DNA from: Candidatus Kuenenia stuttgartensis
GTDB taxonomy: Bacteria > Pseudomonadota > Alphaproteobacteria > SMXS01
Direction of reading: 5' to 3'
DNA length: 64,000 nucleotides
Assembly: GCA_943329845.2 (NCBI GenBank)
Contig: CALQFM020000015.1
Span: 1-64,000, forward strand
In this document: positions 1 through 7,139 of the stretch, piece after piece
How positions within the stretch are numbered: position 1 is the stretch's first letter
How the letters are laid out: each line of letters starts with the position of its first letter
Notes under the pieces: generated by a model
Seen by the model: the letters and a program-made list of their open reading frames with translations, nothing else
Told to the model about the DNA's origin: nothing
Databases searched by the model: none
Translations under genes and position numbers: made by a program

Positions 1-264
1 GGCAAGGCCATGGCGGCGTTCGTGGCCAGGATCACTGTCGGGACGATCTCCGCCCACCACGGCCACATGCCCGAGATCGACATCCTGTCGCCGACGACCG
101 CCAAGGGCATCTGGGCCATGGAGGACCGGCTCTGGCAGCCACCCGGCGCTCCGGCACGGCTGATGCATGGCTGGGGCCACTACCATGAAACCTACGAGAA
201 GCGCAAAGGACGCTGGCTGATCGCCAGCATGCGGATCACCAAGCTGCGCAACGAGTTGTCGTGA
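1..264 (+). CDS. NTF2-like/SnoaL-type protein, C-terminal fragment
   Basis: The reading frame is open from base 1 and ends at TGA 262-264, so the gene starts outside the window; the ATG at 10 is probably internal. The visible 87 residues contain an HHGH segment and a GWGHYHETY stretch followed by a KRKGRWLIASM-type strand. That is the pattern of the last strands of SnoaL/NTF2-fold proteins, small cone-shaped barrels that act as isomerases, dehydratases or ring-hydroxylase small subunits. The stop overlaps the GTG start of the next gene (GTGA), suggesting translational coupling. Substrate unknown; the family call rests on the C-terminal half only. Confidence 0.6.
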   Translation, partial: GKAMAAFVARITVGTISAHHGHMPEIDILSPTTAKGIWAMEDRLWQPPGAPARLMHGWGHYHETYEKRKGRWLIASMRITKLRNELS

Positions 265-935
265 GCTCCGCGCGACAGAAGGCCTGCGTGTCCTGGAGTT
301 CGGGCAAGGACAGCGCCTTCGCGCTGTGGGAGGCGCAGCGTGCGGGCCTGCTCGACGTGGCCTGCGTACTGACCACCGTCAACGAGGCCTACAGCCGCGT
401 CGCCATGCACGGCGTCCGCGACGCACTGCTCGACCTCCAGGTCGCGGCGCTGGGCCTGCCCTGCCTGAAGGTGAGCATTCCCAGCCCTTGTCCCAACGAG
501 GTCTACGCGGCCCGCATGCGCGAGGCGACGGCGCGGCTCAAGCAGGACGGCATCACCCACATGGTGTTCGGCGACCTTTTCCTTGAGGATATCCGGGCCT
601 ACCGCGAGGAGCGGCTGCGCGAGGCGGGCATGACCGGCGTCTATCCGTTATGGGCGCGCGACACGAAGGCGCTGGCGCGCGACATGATCGCCAGCGGCCT
701 CGTCGCGTACCTGACCTGTATCGATCCTCGCCGGCTCGACCGGTCGTTCGCGGGACGACGGTTCGACGCCGGGCTGCTCGCCGACCTGCCGGAGGGCGTC
801 GATCCGTGCGGCGAGAACGGCGAGTTTCATACAGTGGTGACGGATGGCCCGATGTTCCGCGCGCCCATCACGGTGCAGGCGGGCGAGGTCGTCGAGCGCG
901 ACGGATTCATATTCGCCGACGTGGTTCCCACCTAG
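261..935 (+). CDS. Dph6-like ATP-binding PP-loop protein
   Basis: 224 aa starting with GTG inside the GTGA overlap with the upstream gene. Near the N-terminus it has the PP-loop SSGKDSA (residues about 13-19), which binds the ATP phosphates in N-type ATP pyrophosphatases. The family (DUF71, diphthine-ammonia ligase/Dph6-like) adenylates a carbonyl and substitutes ammonia. A DPCGENGEFHT motif near residue 177 is the second family signature. Bacteria lack diphthamide, so the true substrate is unknown. It converges on the LOG-family gene with a 4-bp overlap. Confidence 0.8.
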   Translation: MSSARQKACVSWSSGKDSAFALWEAQRAGLLDVACVLTTVNEAYSRVAMHGVRDALLDLQVAALGLPCLKVSIPSPCPNEVYAARMREATARLKQDGITHMVFGDLFLEDIRAYREERLREAGMTGVYPLWARDTKALARDMIASGLVAYLTCIDPRRLDRSFAGRRFDAGLLADLPEGVDPCGENGEFHTVVTDGPMFRAPITVQAGEVVERDGFIFADVVPT

Positions 936-1720
936 CCGATCGGGCGGCGCGGATTCATCACGTCGGCGCGCAGCATCTGCCAAAGCTCCTCGGCGCTGTC
1001 GGCGAAGCCAAAGCTTTCCAGGTCGGAGGCGTCGATCATGCCATTGTCGAGCAGCACCTGGAAATTCACCACCGACTGCCAGTATTCGCGGTCGAACAGC
1101 AGCACCGGTATGGGCTGGAACTTGCCGGTCTGGCGCAGGGTCAGAATCTCGAACATCTCGTCCATGGTGCCGAACCCGCCCGGAAATACCACAAGGGCGT
1201 TCGCCCGCATCGCCAGGTGCATCTTGCGCATGGCGAAATAATGGAAGCGGAAGGTCAGTTCGGGCGTCGAGTAGGCGTTGGGCGCCTGCTCGTCCGGCAG
1301 GGTGATGTTCAATCCCACCGTCGGCGCGCCGGCTTCCCGCGCGCCGCGGTTGGCCGCTTCCATGATGCCCGGCCCGCCGCCGGTGGCGATGACGTTGTCG
1401 CGCGCATCGCCATACGGCATCAGCGCACCGCCCTGCTGCGAAGCGATGCGGCCGAATTCCCGGGCCTGATCGTACCAACGGGTCTGCTTGCCCGGCCCGT
1501 CCTCGCGGATGCGGGCACCGCCGAAGACCACGATGGTCGAGCGGATGTGCCACTGGCGGAGTACCTGCTCGGCCTTGGCGTATTCCAGCAGGAACCGCAC
1601 CCCGCGCATGGAATCTCCCAGCAGGAAGTCCTGGTCCAGCGCGGGCAGTTGATAGGAAGGCGAGTCGAGTTGCGCCTTGTTGGAGGCGCGTTGTTTTGCT
1701 TTTGTGGCCATACGCATCAT
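932..1720 (-). CDS. LOG-family (TIGR00730) nucleoside 5'-monophosphate phosphoribohydrolase-like protein
   Basis: Rossmann-fold protein of about 262 aa. The two diagnostic motifs are visible: GGGPGIMEAANRGA (about residue 112) and PGGFGTMDE (about residue 179), which form the nucleotide site and catalytic Arg/Glu region of the LOG family, once annotated as lysine decarboxylases. Known members cleave nucleoside monophosphates such as cytokinin ribotides or AMP. The ORF track runs to 1837, but the first 39 residues look non-conserved. I place the start at the ATGATG near 1720; the ATG at 1711 (MATKAK) is equally possible because neither has a strong Shine-Dalgarno. Probably monocistronic. Confidence 0.8.
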   Translation of the reverse strand: MMRMATKAKQRASNKAQLDSPSYQLPALDQDFLLGDSMRGVRFLLEYAKAEQVLRQWHIRSTIVVFGGARIREDGPGKQTRWYDQAREFGRIASQQGGALMPYGDARDNVIATGGGPGIMEAANRGAREAGAPTVGLNITLPDEQAPNAYSTPELTFRFHYFAMRKMHLAMRANALVVFPGGFGTMDEMFEILTLRQTGKFQPIPVLLFDREYWQSVVNFQVLLDNGMIDASDLESFGFADSAEELWQMLRADVMNPRRPIG

Positions 1721-1993
1721 GTAGTCGACCAATCGCGTTTGGCCAAGGGCGTGTCGCCGACGCGGCAGCGGCCTTGCGCCTGCATTTGTCCTGGACAGAA
1801 ACAGCGCGCGGTCAAAAACCGTCAGAACCGTCCACATTTTGTGTTACAATTCGATTGCGCCGACTAACGAGTGTGTGAGGGGTTTTGCCTCCCTCGACAT
1901 GACGGCAAACCCTCCCTTCATTCCGGGCCGGTGGAGCATTGTGCCCGGGGCGAACGCCCCGGTCGGGGAGACCTTGGGAGATAGGAGTGGAGA

Positions 1994-2353
1994 ATGAACG
2001 CGTTGATCGCCGTGATCGGCACCGCAATTCTCGGTTGGGTTTGGTTAATGGTTTACAACTATGCCAGCGGGTTTGACGACCTGTTCCTGCTGGGCTCGTT
2101 CGCGGCGGCGACGCTGCACTTTCCCACATATAATGCGGAAGCCAGCGTCGGAAACTTCCTGCGCGCGCGCGTGCACGAACTCAAGCAGTGCGCGTGTATC
2201 GTCATCGCCTGCATCGCCATCGGCCTGATGATGATCGCACCCGACGGCGGCATTCCCGATATCACCTGGAGCGCGATCATCCAGATTACAGTTACGTCCA
2301 TCGGCGCGGTGGTGATCGTGCACACAATCGGCCGCCTGCTCTGGCGGGTCTGA
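1994..2353 (+). CDS. Small membrane protein, family not recognised
   Basis: 119 aa preceded by GGAGATAGGAGTGGAGA, a good ribosome-binding region. Three hydrophobic segments are visible: residues about 3-20, 68-85 and 93-115. The loop between the first two is mixed polar and contains HFPTYNAEASVGNF. No catalytic motif is visible. The leader upstream (about 1838-1993) contains a strong GC hairpin around 1945-1962 (CCGGGGC/GCCCCGG) that may belong to the 5' UTR. I do not recognise the family; inner-membrane location is inferred from hydropathy by eye. Confidence 0.6.
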   Translation: MNALIAVIGTAILGWVWLMVYNYASGFDDLFLLGSFAAATLHFPTYNAEASVGNFLRARVHELKQCACIVIACIAIGLMMIAPDGGIPDITWSAIIQITVTSIGAVVIVHTIGRLLWRV

Positions 2354-2467
2354 GGCTTCACATAACCTGCTGACGCCGCCGCCTCCGGGCGGCGGCTACG
2401 GCATCTTTGACTCGCGTCCCGCCGGGCAGCATGATCGCGCGCATTTTTCCGGGCGGAGAGGCTATCG

Positions 2468-3100
2468 ATGATCACGGTCCATCACCTGAACAATTCCAAG
2501 TCGCAGCGCATCGTCTGGCTGCTGGAGGAGCTGGGGCTCGATTACCAGCTCGAATTCTACACGCGCGAGCCGACCCTCGCCGCGCCGCCCGCGATGCGCG
2601 ACATCCATCCTCTCGGCAAGGCGCCGATCGTCGAGATCGACGGGCGGGTGATGGCGGAATCCGGCGCGATCATCGAATACATCGTGCATCGTTACGGCAA
2701 AGGCCGGCTGATGCCTGACCCGGCGTCGGCCGATTACGCCCAATACCTGGAGGTGCTGCACTACGCGGAAGGCTCGGCCAACACGATCCTGCTCGTCAGC
2801 ATGATCGTGACCATGTTCGGCATCGACAATCCGATGCTTACCGGCTTCCGCGACAGCGCCGTCAAGCTGCACCTCGACTACATCGAGGGGCTGCTCGAAG
2901 GCGGCGACTACTTCGCCGGCGACCAGTTCACCGCCGCCGACCTGCACATCACCTTCAACCTGCAGATGGCGCAGGCGTCGAACCTGATCGGCGACCGGCC
3001 GAGGATGCTGGCCTTCCTCGACCGGGTAACGACGCGCCCCGCCTATCGGCGTGCGATCGACAAGGGCGGTCCGTTCGACCTGCGCTCCAACCGGCGCTGA
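2468..3100 (+). CDS. Glutathione S-transferase family protein
   Basis: 210 aa with a GGAGAGG Shine-Dalgarno before the ATG. The N-terminal thioredoxin-like domain (about 1-80) begins ITVHHLNNSKSQR and contains PIVEIDGRVMAESGAIIEYI, where the Pro-Ile turn and Glu-Ser bind the glutathione gamma-glutamyl part. The C-terminal helical domain (about 90-205) has FAGDQFTAADLHI, the usual N-capping box/Asp motif. Asn/Ser near residues 8-10 replace the Tyr of alpha/mu classes, as in many bacterial beta/theta-like GSTs. Likely cytosolic conjugation or detoxification; substrate unknown. An inverted repeat follows the stop. Confidence 0.88.
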   Translation: MITVHHLNNSKSQRIVWLLEELGLDYQLEFYTREPTLAAPPAMRDIHPLGKAPIVEIDGRVMAESGAIIEYIVHRYGKGRLMPDPASADYAQYLEVLHYAEGSANTILLVSMIVTMFGIDNPMLTGFRDSAVKLHLDYIEGLLEGGDYFAGDQFTAADLHITFNLQMAQASNLIGDRPRMLAFLDRVTTRPAYRRAIDKGGPFDLRSNRR

Positions 3101-3109
3101 ATCGGAAAA

Positions 3110-3130
3110 GGCCCGGGCACCGCCCGGGCC
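3110..3130. terminator. GC-rich hairpin, probable bidirectional terminator
   Basis: GGCCCGGGC and GCCCGGGCC form a perfect 9-bp stem with a 3-nt loop, lying between the GST stop (3100) and the convergent DUF4168 stop (3152). AAAA precedes it, giving a short U run for the minus-strand transcript; the plus side is followed only by TCTCC. Confidence 0.6.
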
Positions 3131-3151
3131 TCTCCATCGGCCTCATTCGGA

Positions 3152-3577
3152 TTACTGCGTCTTGGTGTCGGACGGCTTGGCATCAGCAGCCATCCTCAGG
3201 CTGGAGATCCTGGCGGCAAGCGCCGGATCGGCATTCATGGCCACGAAGATCGCGTTGTACTCCTGAGTACTCAGGCCTTCCGATTCCACCGCGTCCGCGA
3301 GATCGATGTTCTTTAACTGCACGACCTGGCGTTTCGCGGCCTCGTCAGCGGCGTTGATGCGGCCCTCATACTGCCTGTTCAGCACGCTGACCTTCTTGCG
3401 CGCGGCAGCGAACGAGGCGAGCTTGGCGTCGGTGAATTTCGCCGGCTGGGTCTGCGCCGAGGCCACAGGAGCGGCGGCCTTGGCCGCGGGCTTGTCGACA
3501 TTCGCCGCGAACGACGGCGCGGCGACCGCCACACCCAGCGCGAACAGCGAAGCACCAATCACTTTAGGATAAGACAT
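3152..3577 (-). CDS. DUF4168-like exported protein
   Basis: 141 aa from ATG 3577, chosen because GGAAAGGAAGAG sits just upstream and a signal peptide follows at once; the track ORF to 3688 adds an implausible leader. Residues 1-22 form a signal peptide with cleavage after SFA-A. A low-complexity Ala/Pro/Lys linker follows, then a helical domain (about 47-130) with FTDAKLASFAAARKKV and YNAIFVAMNADPALAARI, the pattern of DUF4168 proteins. Probably periplasmic; the function of the family is unknown. A 19-bp palindrome lies about 70 bp upstream of its start. Confidence 0.72.
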   Translation of the reverse strand: MSYPKVIGASLFALGVAVAAPSFAANVDKPAAKAAAPVASAQTQPAKFTDAKLASFAAARKKVSVLNRQYEGRINAADEAAKRQVVQLKNIDLADAVESEGLSTQEYNAIFVAMNADPALAARISSLRMAADAKPSDTKTQ

Positions 3578-3647
3578 GGCTCTTCCTTTCCGGTTCATTG
3601 CTGATCTGATGGCCGTGGACCACCAGAGCATAGACGAGTAAGCTTCA

Positions 3648-3666
3648 TTGGGAACAATGTTCCCAA
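3648..3666. promoter_or_regulatory. Perfect 19-bp palindrome, candidate operator
   Basis: TTGGGAACAATGTTCCCAA has 9-bp arms around a central A. It lies in the 348-bp divergent intergenic region between the DUF4168 gene (start 3577) and the flavoprotein gene (start 3926). The remainder of this region is comparatively AT-rich and contains no ORF I can support; a second small dyad, CTTCCCGGCGGGAAG, is at 3866-3880. The cognate regulator is unknown. Confidence 0.5.
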
Positions 3667-3925
3667 GCAACGCTGTCCTCAATTGCATCGGGTGGTTTCC
3701 AGGACATGAGAATCACCGATGTTGCAGAACCAATCTTGAACAACGTTACTTCCATAACACCGGATACTACTTATTCCATCCTGAACACCCGATGAACCAT
3801 TTGGCGCCTGCGCGGGATTCTGAATACTCTGTTTATTATTTCGCTCCGCTTGAAACCGCTTTAGGCTTCCCGGCGGGAAGACAGGCAGGCTGCGGCCCGC
3901 CAAAAGCATTGATGGGAGAGGGAAG

Positions 3926-5191
3926 ATGGAAGGAACCACCGACGCCGTCCGCGGCGCCGCGCCGATGGGGAACGGCGCCAAACCGCTGTCCGGTACGCCG
4001 CTGGAGCGGATCGCCCGGCTCAGGGACGTGATCGCCAGGGGCGGCGACGAGGCGCAGAAGCTCCGCCGCCTGCCCAACGAGACGGTGGACGCGCTGGTCG
4101 ACGAAGGCATCTTCCGCTTTGCCATGCCGACCGAGCTGGGCGGCGAGAACGCCAGCGCCTGCGAGACCGTCGAGATCCTCGAGGCGATCTCGGCCATCGA
4201 CGCCTCGGTAGGCTGGAACGTCATGCTGGGGTCCGAGATCAACGCCATGGCCGCCGGCGGCATGGACCCCGCGCTGGCTAGGGAAGTCTACGTCGACAAC
4301 CCTCGCGTCATCATGTGCGGCGGCGGCGGTCCCGGCTCCATGCCATCCCGCGCCGAGGCACAGCCCGATGGCAGCTACAAGGTCTGGGGCGAAGCGACGT
4401 TCATCTCAGGCGTCTATAACGCCGAATGGTGTTTCATGGCTGCCCCCGTCGTGCCGGCGGGCCAGGGCTTCACCGGAAGCCCTCTGGATGCGCGCATGTG
4501 GTTCCTGCACAAGTCCCAGTACGAAATCCTGGACGTCTGGGACATGGCCGGCCTGCGTGGTTCCGGCTCCAACACCGTGCGCGCCGACGGCGCCGTGGTG
4601 CCGGCGAAATTCGCCGAGGTGCAGCTCGTCACCGTGCCGCCCTACTACGACAACCCGGTGTTCCGCATCCCGACGCCGCTGCGCCTGTCCTACAACAAGG
4701 TCGCCGTGGCGCTGGGCGTGGCACGCGGCGCGCTCGACGCCTTCGTCGAGATCGCCAACAACAAGGTGCCGTTCCTGTCGGGCTCCAAGCTGACCGAGCG
4801 TCCCATCGCCCAGCACCGCATGGGTGAGGCCGAAGGCAAGTTCCGCGCCGCCCGCGCCTATGTCCTCGATGCCATGAACGAGGTCGAGGAAGAGCTCCGC
4901 AAGGGCGCCGAGGCGCCCGGCGCGTGGACCACGCAGAACGCCCGCCTCGCCTGCACCCACGGCGCGCAGGCGTGCATGGAGGTGGTCGACCTGCTGCACA
5001 ACACGGCGGGCACCAGCGGCATGCAGATGAAGAGCCCGCTGGAGCGCAAGCTGCGCGACGCCCATGGCTGCGCCACCCACCGCTGGGTCGCCCATCCGCT
5101 GTTCACCGACCTGGGCAAGATCCTGCTCGGCCACGAAGCCGGACCCGAGTTCGCCGGCACCGGCGGCCCGGGCCTCGGCGCCAAGAAGTAG
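3926..5191 (+). CDS. Acyl-CoA dehydrogenase-fold flavoprotein (flavin-dependent monooxygenase-like)
   Basis: 421 aa with GGGAGAGGGAAG just before the ATG. The N-terminal helical region contains LPNETVDALVDEGIFRFAMP and ELGG. This is followed by the middle beta domain (about 140-250) and a C-terminal helical bundle with the RHGAQ-like segment seen here as THGAQACMEVVDLLHNTAGTS. This is the layout of the type-2 acyl-CoA dehydrogenase-like family (DszC/HsaA/HpaB-like), which use reduced flavin from a partner reductase to hydroxylate aromatic or heterocyclic substrates; others are true dehydrogenases. No reductase gene is adjacent, so substrate and reaction are open. Confidence 0.78.
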   Translation: MEGTTDAVRGAAPMGNGAKPLSGTPLERIARLRDVIARGGDEAQKLRRLPNETVDALVDEGIFRFAMPTELGGENASACETVEILEAISAIDASVGWNVMLGSEINAMAAGGMDPALAREVYVDNPRVIMCGGGGPGSMPSRAEAQPDGSYKVWGEATFISGVYNAEWCFMAAPVVPAGQGFTGSPLDARMWFLHKSQYEILDVWDMAGLRGSGSNTVRADGAVVPAKFAEVQLVTVPPYYDNPVFRIPTPLRLSYNKVAVALGVARGALDAFVEIANNKVPFLSGSKLTERPIAQHRMGEAEGKFRAARAYVLDAMNEVEEELRKGAEAPGAWTTQNARLACTHGAQACMEVVDLLHNTAGTSGMQMKSPLERKLRDAHGCATHRWVAHPLFTDLGKILLGHEAGPEFAGTGGPGLGAKK

Positions 5192-5193
5192 GC

Positions 5194-5598
5194 ATGCGCC
5201 TTCGACTGCCGATTATCGTGGGCGCGCTGCTGCTGTGGAGCGGCGGCGCGTTCGCCCAGGCCGACAAGTTCGAGGACCAGCCGCCGGCGCCCGCCGGCGA
5301 CGGCGGACAGGGCACGCTGATCCAGATGTGCAACGAGGACGACGTGCAGGCCGCCCTGCGCGAGTGCCAGTCGAAGATCCGCTACTACGAGACCGAGATC
5401 CGTGAGTTCGAACGCCGCAAGGCGCGCAAGGACACGGACGCCACCTCGCGCCAGCTCCAGTGGCTGCGCAACATGCAGTACGACCTGACCCGCTACAAGG
5501 ACGCCTGCGCGAAGATCGAATACGGCCTGCAGCAACTCCGCGCCCATCCGGAAACCCGCTGCGACGCCAACGGCGAGAAGTTCAAGAAGGCGGAGTAG
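5194..5598 (+). CDS. Small exported protein with a predicted coiled coil
   Basis: 134 aa. Start at ATG 5194, two bases after the preceding stop; the much longer track ORF is read-through of another frame. Residues 1-23 form a signal peptide ending AFAQA. After a Pro/Gly-rich linker, a charged helical stretch rich in Glu, Arg and Lys (about 60-105) looks like a coiled coil. Four cysteines are present in the mature part (in MCNED, RECQS, DACAK, TRCDA), compatible with two periplasmic disulfides. Family not recognised. Its 3' end overlaps the convergent ThrRS gene by 17 bp. Confidence 0.6.
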   Translation: MRLRLPIIVGALLLWSGGAFAQADKFEDQPPAPAGDGGQGTLIQMCNEDDVQAALRECQSKIRYYETEIREFERRKARKDTDATSRQLQWLRNMQYDLTRYKDACAKIEYGLQQLRAHPETRCDANGEKFKKAE

Positions 5599-6772
5599 CG
5601 GCCAGCAGCGCCGCTGCGTCCTCCAGTTTCATGGCCGACTGCGATCCGTCCCGCCGCCGCAGGGCGACGGAGCCGTCCGCCGCCTCGCGGTCGCCGACGA
5701 TGGCCATCACCGGAATGCCGGCCTCGTGGGCCCCGACGATGCGGCGGGACAGGGTCTCGTTGCCGTCCCGCATGACCACGCGCAGGCCCGCGCGGTCGAG
5801 GGTCTCCCACACCTGACGCGCGTAGCCGCCCTGCCGGTCCGAGACCGGCGCCACCGCCACCTGTTCCGGCGCGAGCCAGAACGGCAGCGCGCCGCCATGG
5901 TGTTCCAGCAGCACGCCGACGAAGCGGCCCATGGAACCGAACACGGCGTGATGGATCATCACCGGCACGGCGCGCGAGCCATCGGGCGCCACATAGGACG
6001 CCTCGAGCCGTCCCGGGAGGACGCAATCGAGCTGCACGGTACCGCACTGCCATGACCGGCCAAGCCGGTCGCGCAGGATGAACTCCAGCTTGGGGCCGTA
6101 GAACGCGCCCTCGCCCGGCTTGATGAAGAATGCCAGGCCACGCGACCGCGCCGCCTCCTCGAGCCGCGCCTCGGCCCAATCCCATTGCGCGTCGGAGCCG
6201 GCGCGCTGGTCCGGACGGGTCGCCAGCGCCACCTCATATCCGGAGAAGCCCAGCGCGGCATAGACCTCATGCAGCAGGTCGACGAACCGGCCCATCTCCT
6301 CCACCGCCTGATCCTCGTGGCAGAACACGTGGGCGTCGTCCTGCTCGAAGCCACGGGTACGCATCAGGCCGTGCATCGAGCCCGATGACTCGTTTCGATG
6401 GCACTGGCCGAACTCGGCGTAGCGGATCGGCAGCTCGCGCCACGAGCGCAGGCCCTTGTTGAAGATCTGCACGTGGCACGGGCACGACATGGGTTTCAAT
6501 GCCATCTCGCGGCCGCCCTCGTCCTCGACGAGGAACATGTTGTCGCGGAATTTCTCCCAGTGGCCGCTGCGTTCCCACAGCACGCGCGGCAGCACCATGG
6601 GGGTGCGCACCTCGGCATAGCCCAGGCGGCGCATGCGGCGTCTGATGTAGTCCTCCAGCACCCGGTAGACGGCATAGCCGCGCGGATGCCAGAACACCAT
6701 GCCGGGCGCGTCGTCCTGCAGGTGGTAGAGTTCGAGCCTGCTGCCCAGGCTGCGGTGATCGAGATCGTCCAT
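5582..6772 (-). CDS. Threonyl-tRNA synthetase, short form lacking the TGS and editing domains
   Basis: 396 aa versus about 640 for the standard bacterial enzyme. It begins directly at the catalytic core (DHRSLGSRLELYHLQDDAPG) and lacks the TGS and N2 editing regions. Core residues are present: Zn ligands Cys97 (MSCPCH), His148 (QDDAH) and His274 (VMIH), the motif 2 Arg in CHRNE, QCGTVQLD, and the C-terminal anticodon-binding domain (about 300-390). Motif 3 reads GSMGRF where I recall GSMERF in E. coli ThrRS, and HHAV replaces HRAI. AAGGAG lies 8 nt before the ATG. Upstream is a Thr-rich leader peptide and an intrinsic terminator. Without editing it should misacylate serine unless a trans-editing factor acts. 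It may be a second, regulated ThrRS; I leave the symbol empty. Confidence 0.85.
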   Translation of the reverse strand: MDDLDHRSLGSRLELYHLQDDAPGMVFWHPRGYAVYRVLEDYIRRRMRRLGYAEVRTPMVLPRVLWERSGHWEKFRDNMFLVEDEGGREMALKPMSCPCHVQIFNKGLRSWRELPIRYAEFGQCHRNESSGSMHGLMRTRGFEQDDAHVFCHEDQAVEEMGRFVDLLHEVYAALGFSGYEVALATRPDQRAGSDAQWDWAEARLEEAARSRGLAFFIKPGEGAFYGPKLEFILRDRLGRSWQCGTVQLDCVLPGRLEASYVAPDGSRAVPVMIHHAVFGSMGRFVGVLLEHHGGALPFWLAPEQVAVAPVSDRQGGYARQVWETLDRAGLRVVMRDGNETLSRRIVGAHEAGIPVMAIVGDREAADGSVALRRRDGSQSAMKLEDAAALLAATPPS

Positions 6773-6820
6773 TTGCTGTACTCCTTGGGTTGAGGGGCAC
6801 GGCGGGGCGTTCTGCTGCGC

Positions 6821-6853
6821 AAAAGAAAAGGCCCCGTCGTCGCCGGCGGGGCC
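6821..6853 (-). terminator. Intrinsic terminator of the attenuator
   Basis: On the minus strand, GGCCCCG and CGGGGCC form a 7-bp GC stem around a CCGGCGACGA loop. TTTTCTTTT follows at once. It lies between the leader peptide stop and the ThrRS start, the expected position for an attenuator terminator. Confidence 0.8.
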
Positions 6854-6877
6854 TTTGCTGGTGAATGCGGTGAGAGT

Positions 6878-6958
6878 TTACCGCGCGCGACCACAAGACC
6901 GACCGCCGGAGGCGGTGGTCGTCGTCGTCGTGCTCGGGTTTTGGCGCATCGCGTTCAT
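6878..6958 (-). CDS. Threonine leader peptide (26 aa)
   Basis: Too short for the ORF track. It starts at ATG 6958 (a second in-frame ATG is three codons in) and ends at TAA 6878-6880. The core is PSTTTTTTAS, encoded ACG ACG ACG ACG ACC ACC, so six consecutive Thr codons lie just before the region where alternative hairpins form. No strong Shine-Dalgarno is visible. The role inferred is sensing charged tRNA-Thr through ribosome stalling, as in ThrL-type leaders; the peptide itself need not have a function. Confidence 0.75.
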   Translation of the reverse strand: MNAMRQNPSTTTTTTASGGRSCGRAR

Positions 6959-7000
6959 GGCGGTTTTATGCTCTCGCGATGTCGCTCGGTCAAGCCCGCC

Positions 7001-7139
7001 CTAGAACCTGAACGCCACCGTGGCGCGGCCGGTCTAGTTGTTGCCGTTGTCGCCGATCAGGCCGTCATAGCCCAGCGAAACCCGGACCGAGGCGGCCCAG
7101 CAACGGCGTCGAGCTGAACGACAGGGCCGCCGTCCACGG
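7001..7139 (-). pseudogene. Remnant of an autotransporter/outer-membrane beta-barrel C-terminus
   Basis: The minus strand encodes ALSFSSTPLLG, then after a frameshift SVRVSLGYDGLIGDN, then an in-frame TAG, then TGRATVAFRF and a stop. Alternating hydrophobic strands ending in a C-terminal Phe are the insertion signature of outer-membrane barrels such as autotransporters. One frameshift and one internal stop (TAG where CAG would restore Gln) break it, and nothing upstream remains because the PhyH gene begins at its 5' edge. Interpretation: 3' debris of a decayed gene. Confidence 0.6.

Larger units (their letters stand above)
6821..6958 (-). promoter_or_regulatory. Ribosome-mediated threonine attenuator upstream of the short ThrRS gene
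   Basis: In transcript order the region holds the leader peptide with six Thr codons, a hairpin ACCGCC/GGCGGT overlapping its last Thr codon, and an intrinsic terminator. A 7-nt segment CCGGCGG (6903-6909) is perfectly complementary to CCGCCGG (6843-6849) in the 5' arm of the terminator. Stalling at the early Thr codons would leave CCGGCGG free to pair with that arm and form an antiterminator; readthrough to the leader stop would favour the terminator. This is the layout of classical amino-acid attenuators. The structures were drawn by eye, without folding energies. Confidence 0.75.

Noticed and set aside
3648-3700. EcfG promoter from GGAAC at 3651
   Set aside because: No CGTT at 16-17 bp on either strand; the GGAAC is part of the palindrome.
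6773-6960. T-box or other tRNA-binding riboswitch upstream of ThrRS
   Set aside because: No T-box sequence (TGGN) or specifier structure was seen; the Thr-codon leader explains the terminator better.
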